From positions 5,309 through 69,308 of the forward strand of contig DATAVA010000029.1 in assembly GCA_036267975.1 (NCBI GenBank): a DNA stretch of 64,000 bases. Direction: 5' to 3'. The notes beneath the pieces are model-generated. The model made no database searches. It worked only from the letters and a program-made list of their open reading frames with translations, and was not told where the DNA came from. Source of the DNA: DAIDKA01 sp036267975 (GTDB lineage: Bacteria; Pseudomonadota; Gammaproteobacteria; Steroidobacterales; Steroidobacteraceae). Position numbers and translations under genes: made by a program. Position 1 is the first letter of the stretch; every line of letters begins with the position of its first letter. Shown piece by piece: positions 61,354 to 64,000 of the stretch.

Positions 61354-62415
61354 GTGGAACGCTACTCCTCCTTCTATCGCGGCACCTTCACCCTGGTGGC
61401 CTTGGGCGTGCTGGGCTACCTGCTGCTGCGCATGGCCGCGCCGCTTGCCGCCGCCCTCACCTGGGCAGTCGTGCTGGCGTTCCTGCTGTTTCCGGTGCAG
61501 GTGCGGCTGTCGCGGGCCCTGAAGCACCGCCCGGGTCTCTCGGCCGGCATCATCACGGTGCTGACGCCATTCGTCATCATCGCGCCGCTGAGCATGCTCG
61601 GGCTGGTGTTCGCAGGCCAGGTGGGCAGTCTCATCAGCAGTTTCAAGGACGGGAGCCTGTTCGTTCCGGGCCTGGGGGGCGATCCGGGCAGTTATCCGGT
61701 GATCGGGCCGGTGCTGCGCCTGCTACAGGAGAGCCTGCCGATCAGCGCGACGCAGATTCAGGAGTGGGCGACGCAGACCGCCCATGCCGCCCTGCAGGCC
61801 GCCGCCTCGCTGAGCGGCGCCTTTGTCGTGGGAGTCGCGGGCACCTTCGTGCAGTTCGTGCTGATGCTGTTCCTGCTGTTCTTCCTGCTGCTCGACGGTC
61901 GCACGATCATGCGGCACCTGGCGCGGCTGATACCGGTGGACGCCGATAGAAGTGACTCGCTGATCAACAGCCTGATCGCGGTCATGCGCGCCGTGGTCTA
62001 TGGCACCACCATGACCGCGCTGCTGCAGGGAGTGCTGATCGGCGTCGGCTTCGCCATCATCGGCCTGCCCTCGCCCGTGGTCTTCGGCGCGCTCGCCGCC
62101 GCCGCATCCTTCATCCCGGCGGTCGGCAGCGCGGTGGTACTGGTGCCGGCAATCCTCTATCTGATATTCGTCGGCCGCTGGGGCGCCGCCATCTTTCTGC
62201 TGGTGTGGTGGGGGCTGCTGGCGCTGGGTGAGCAGTTGCTGCGTCCGGCGCTGACGTCACGCCACGCGCAGGTCTCGGCCCTGGCCGTGTTCATCGGTGC
62301 CATCGGCGGCGTCAGCGCCTTCGGCTTCATCGGCATCGTGATCGGGCCGGTGCTGATCAGCCTGGTGGTGGAGATCGTGCGCACATTCACCGACGTCCCA
62401 CCCCATAAGCCTTGA
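61354..62415 (+). CDS. AI-2E family (PerM/TqsA-like) permease
   Basis: A 353-residue membrane protein with about seven or eight helices. YLLLRMAAPLAAALTWAVVL near the N-terminus and the C-terminal ALAAAASFIPAVGSAVVLVP, then GEQLLRPALTSRHAQVSALA, are family hallmarks. Members transport AI-2, sodium/protons or other small solutes, so the substrate is open. The start is GTG 61354, 39 bases after the kinase stop. Confidence 0.88.
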   Translation: MERYSSFYRGTFTLVALGVLGYLLLRMAAPLAAALTWAVVLAFLLFPVQVRLSRALKHRPGLSAGIITVLTPFVIIAPLSMLGLVFAGQVGSLISSFKDGSLFVPGLGGDPGSYPVIGPVLRLLQESLPISATQIQEWATQTAHAALQAAASLSGAFVVGVAGTFVQFVLMLFLLFFLLLDGRTIMRHLARLIPVDADRSDSLINSLIAVMRAVVYGTTMTALLQGVLIGVGFAIIGLPSPVVFGALAAAASFIPAVGSAVVLVPAILYLIFVGRWGAAIFLLVWWGLLALGEQLLRPALTSRHAQVSALAVFIGAIGGVSAFGFIGIVIGPVLISLVVEIVRTFTDVPPHKP

Positions 62416-62429
62416 GCGGGCGGCCGTGG

Positions 62430-62435
62430 TATAGA
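62430..62435 (+). promoter_or_regulatory. Candidate -10 box of the UvrD-type helicase gene
   Basis: TATAGA lies 11 bases before the ATG at 62447, so the leader would be only a few bases. No -35 at normal spacing is convincing. Confidence 0.35.
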
Positions 62436-62446
62436 ATGCGCATCCC

Positions 62447-64000
62447 ATGGATCTGTCGCCCATCCTAGCGTCGCTCAACGATGCGCAGCGCGCTGCCGTC
62501 ACTGCACCCGTAGGTCCGGTACTGGTACTCGCCGGTGCCGGCAGCGGCAAGACGCGCGTGCTCATCCACCGGCTGGCGTGGCTGTGCCAGGTCGAGAATG
62601 TCTCGCCCCACAGCATTCTCGCCGTGACCTTCACCAACAAGGCGGCCGGGGAGATGCGCGGGCGCATCGAGAATCTGCTGGGTTACCCGGCCGGTGCGCT
62701 GTGGATCGGTACCTTCCACGGCATTGCCCACCGCCTGCTGCGGCTGCACTGGCGCGAGGCAGGCCTGGTCCAGGGCTTCCAGATCCTGGACTCGGAGGAT
62801 CAGCTGCGCGTGGTCAAGAAACTCATCAAGGGCCAGGGCCTGGATGAAAACCGCTGGGTGCCGCGCGAAGTGCAGGGCTTCATCAATTCGAACAAGGACG
62901 AGGGACACCGGCCGAAGCATCTGAAGGACGGGAACGATCCGACCCGCCGGCAGCTGATCCGGCTGTATGCGGACTACGAGGAAGCCTGCGCGCGCGCCGG
63001 CGTGGTCGACTTCGCGGAGCTGCTGCTGCGGGCGTTTGAGCTGTGGCGCGATCAGCCCGTGCTGCTGGATCACTATCGCCAGCGATTCCGGCATGTGCTG
63101 ATTGATGAGTTCCAGGACACGAATGCGATCCAGTACGGTTGGATGAAGCTGCTGGCCGGCAGTACCGTGCAGCCGTTCGCGGTCGGCGATGACGATCAGT
63201 CGATCTACCGCTGGCGTGGCGCACGCGTGGAGAATCTGCATCAGTTCCGGCGCGATTTCCCGCATGCGAAGCTGTTTCGCCTGGAACAGAACTATCGCTC
63301 CACGGCCACCATTCTCAACGGCGCGAATGCACTGATCGCGAACAACACCGGGCGGCTCGGCAAGACCTTGTGGACCGACGGCGTGCGCGGGGATCCGATC
63401 CGCCGGTACGCAGCGTTCAATGAACGCGACGAGGCGGAGTTCGTGCTGCAGCGGATCCGCGACTGGACGCAGCGCGGCGGTCAGCGCAGCCAGGTGGCGA
63501 TCCTGTACCGCTCGAACGCGCAATCGCGGGTGTTTGAAGAGGTGTTCCTGTCGGCACGGATTCCGTACAAGGTCTACGGCGGCCTGCGGTTCTTCGAGCG
63601 CGCCGAAATCAAGGATGCGCTCGCGTACCTGCGCCTGATTTCCAATCGCCTCGACGATGCCTCGTTTGAGAGGGTCGTGAACCTGCCGACCCGCGGCATC
63701 GGTGCGAAGAGCCTGGATGTGATCCGCGAGGCCGCCAAGGGCGCGGGGCAGTCGCTGTGGGATGCCGCCGGCGCCTGCGTCGGGGACGCCCTGGGGCCGA
63801 AGGCCGCCACGGCCGTGCATGGCTTCATGCAGCTGATCGAGCGCCTGGAACGGGAAATCCAGGGTCTCGCGCTGCACGAGCAGGTGGACCACGTGATCAA
63901 TCACAGCGGCCTGATCGAGCATCACCGGCGCGAGAAGGCCGATCGCGGCGAGGCGCGTGTGGAGAATCTCGAGGAACTGGTGAGCGCCGCGCGCGGCTTC
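62447..64000 (+). CDS. uvrD: UvrD/Rep-family DNA helicase (C-terminus outside window)
   Basis: The first 518 residues of a superfamily 1A 3'-5' helicase for mismatch and nucleotide-excision repair. Q-motif NDAQRAAVTA, Walker A LAGAGSGKTRVL (about 28-39), FTNKAAGEMRGR, TFHGIAHRLLR, DE-box in LIDEFQDTN, DDDQSIYRWRGA, and LEQNYRST are in order. The frame is open to the last base; about 200 residues are missing. PcrA or Rep are alternatives, but the length of the spacing and gammaproteobacterial context favour UvrD (DNA helicase II). Confidence 0.9.
   Translation, partial: MDLSPILASLNDAQRAAVTAPVGPVLVLAGAGSGKTRVLIHRLAWLCQVENVSPHSILAVTFTNKAAGEMRGRIENLLGYPAGALWIGTFHGIAHRLLRLHWREAGLVQGFQILDSEDQLRVVKKLIKGQGLDENRWVPREVQGFINSNKDEGHRPKHLKDGNDPTRRQLIRLYADYEEACARAGVVDFAELLLRAFELWRDQPVLLDHYRQRFRHVLIDEFQDTNAIQYGWMKLLAGSTVQPFAVGDDDQSIYRWRGARVENLHQFRRDFPHAKLFRLEQNYRSTATILNGANALIANNTGRLGKTLWTDGVRGDPIRRYAAFNERDEAEFVLQRIRDWTQRGGQRSQVAILYRSNAQSRVFEEVFLSARIPYKVYGGLRFFERAEIKDALAYLRLISNRLDDASFERVVNLPTRGIGAKSLDVIREAAKGAGQSLWDAAGACVGDALGPKAATAVHGFMQLIERLEREIQGLALHEQVDHVINHSGLIEHHRREKADRGEARVENLEELVSAARGF

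Noticed and set aside
59038..61527. 829-codon minus-strand open frame
   Set aside because: Antisense to the YfiR-like and hybrid kinase genes, whose motifs are complete; no recognisable domain.
1..64000. tRNA, rRNA, CRISPR arrays, insertion sequences, prophage or attachment sites
   Set aside because: Intergenic gaps are short (largest about 270 bases) and none shows cloverleaf-like, repeat-spacer or transposase features.

Overview
The window is a dense, high-GC chromosomal segment of a gammaproteobacterium. The evidence is the gmk-rpoZ-spoT-(ridA)-recG-ubiA order, a bioBFCD operon, and an A-type cytochrome c oxidase locus with ctaG, DUF2909, surf1, ctaA and ctaB. Together with an abundance of TonB receptors and large FtsX-type ABC permeases, this suggests the Xanthomonadales/Nevskiales/Steroidobacter neighbourhood; that placement is inference. 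I see no rRNA, tRNA, insertion sequence, prophage or CRISPR array. No stretch longer than 300 bases lacks a gene.

Layout. (1) 1-10.8 kb: a minus-strand export operon (HlyD-type adaptor, ABC ATPase, at least three tandem paralogous 790-residue permeases), divergent from a RegA-like response regulator and an NtrY-like histidine kinase. (2) 10.8-18.3 kb: two divergent operons for sugar oxidation. The minus-strand one is DoxX, cupin-like, SMP-30 gluconolactonase and a VOC protein. The plus-strand one is an SDR glucose-dehydrogenase-like enzyme, a GMC oxidoreductase and a GH15 glucoamylase. (3) 18.3-31.2 kb: the most unusual part. A compact minus-strand operon of eight overlapping or abutting genes encodes an amidohydrolase, a SAM methyltransferase, an NTP_transf_5-like nucleotidyltransferase, two radical-SAM enzymes with B12-type N-domains, an HPr-kinase-like protein, an acyltransferase-3 membrane protein, and a single-chain fusion of a Gfo/Idh/MocA oxidoreductase with a D-2-hydroxyacid dehydrogenase. 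A capsule-type glycosyltransferase-like gene and a second methyltransferase lie beside it. I recognise the families but not the pathway; it looks like biosynthesis and decoration of a specialised metabolite or surface glycan. (4) 31.2-34.0 kb: an NAD(P)H-binding protein and a TonB-dependent receptor. (5) 34.0-40.7 kb: the housekeeping block gmk, rpoZ, spoT, ridA, recG, ubiA. (6) 40.7-46.8 kb: a Tat-exported carotenoid-oxygenase homologue divergent from bioBFCD, then a DUF2244 gene. (7) 46.8-54.4 kb: cytochrome c oxidase subunits and assembly genes, including a 44-codon small gene between coxA and ctaG. (8) 54.4-61.3 kb: a metallo-beta-lactamase-fold hydrolase, a TPR lipo/periplasmic-type protein, a diheme MauG/peroxidase-type cytochrome, then a TonB receptor / YfiR-like / hybrid sensor kinase module. 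(9) 61.3-64 kb: an AI-2E-family permease and the first 518 codons of a UvrD-type helicase that runs off the window.

Most neighbouring genes are coupled by ATGA or TGATG overlaps, so operon boundaries can be read directly. Functional names rest on recognisable motifs and gene order; no database search was run.
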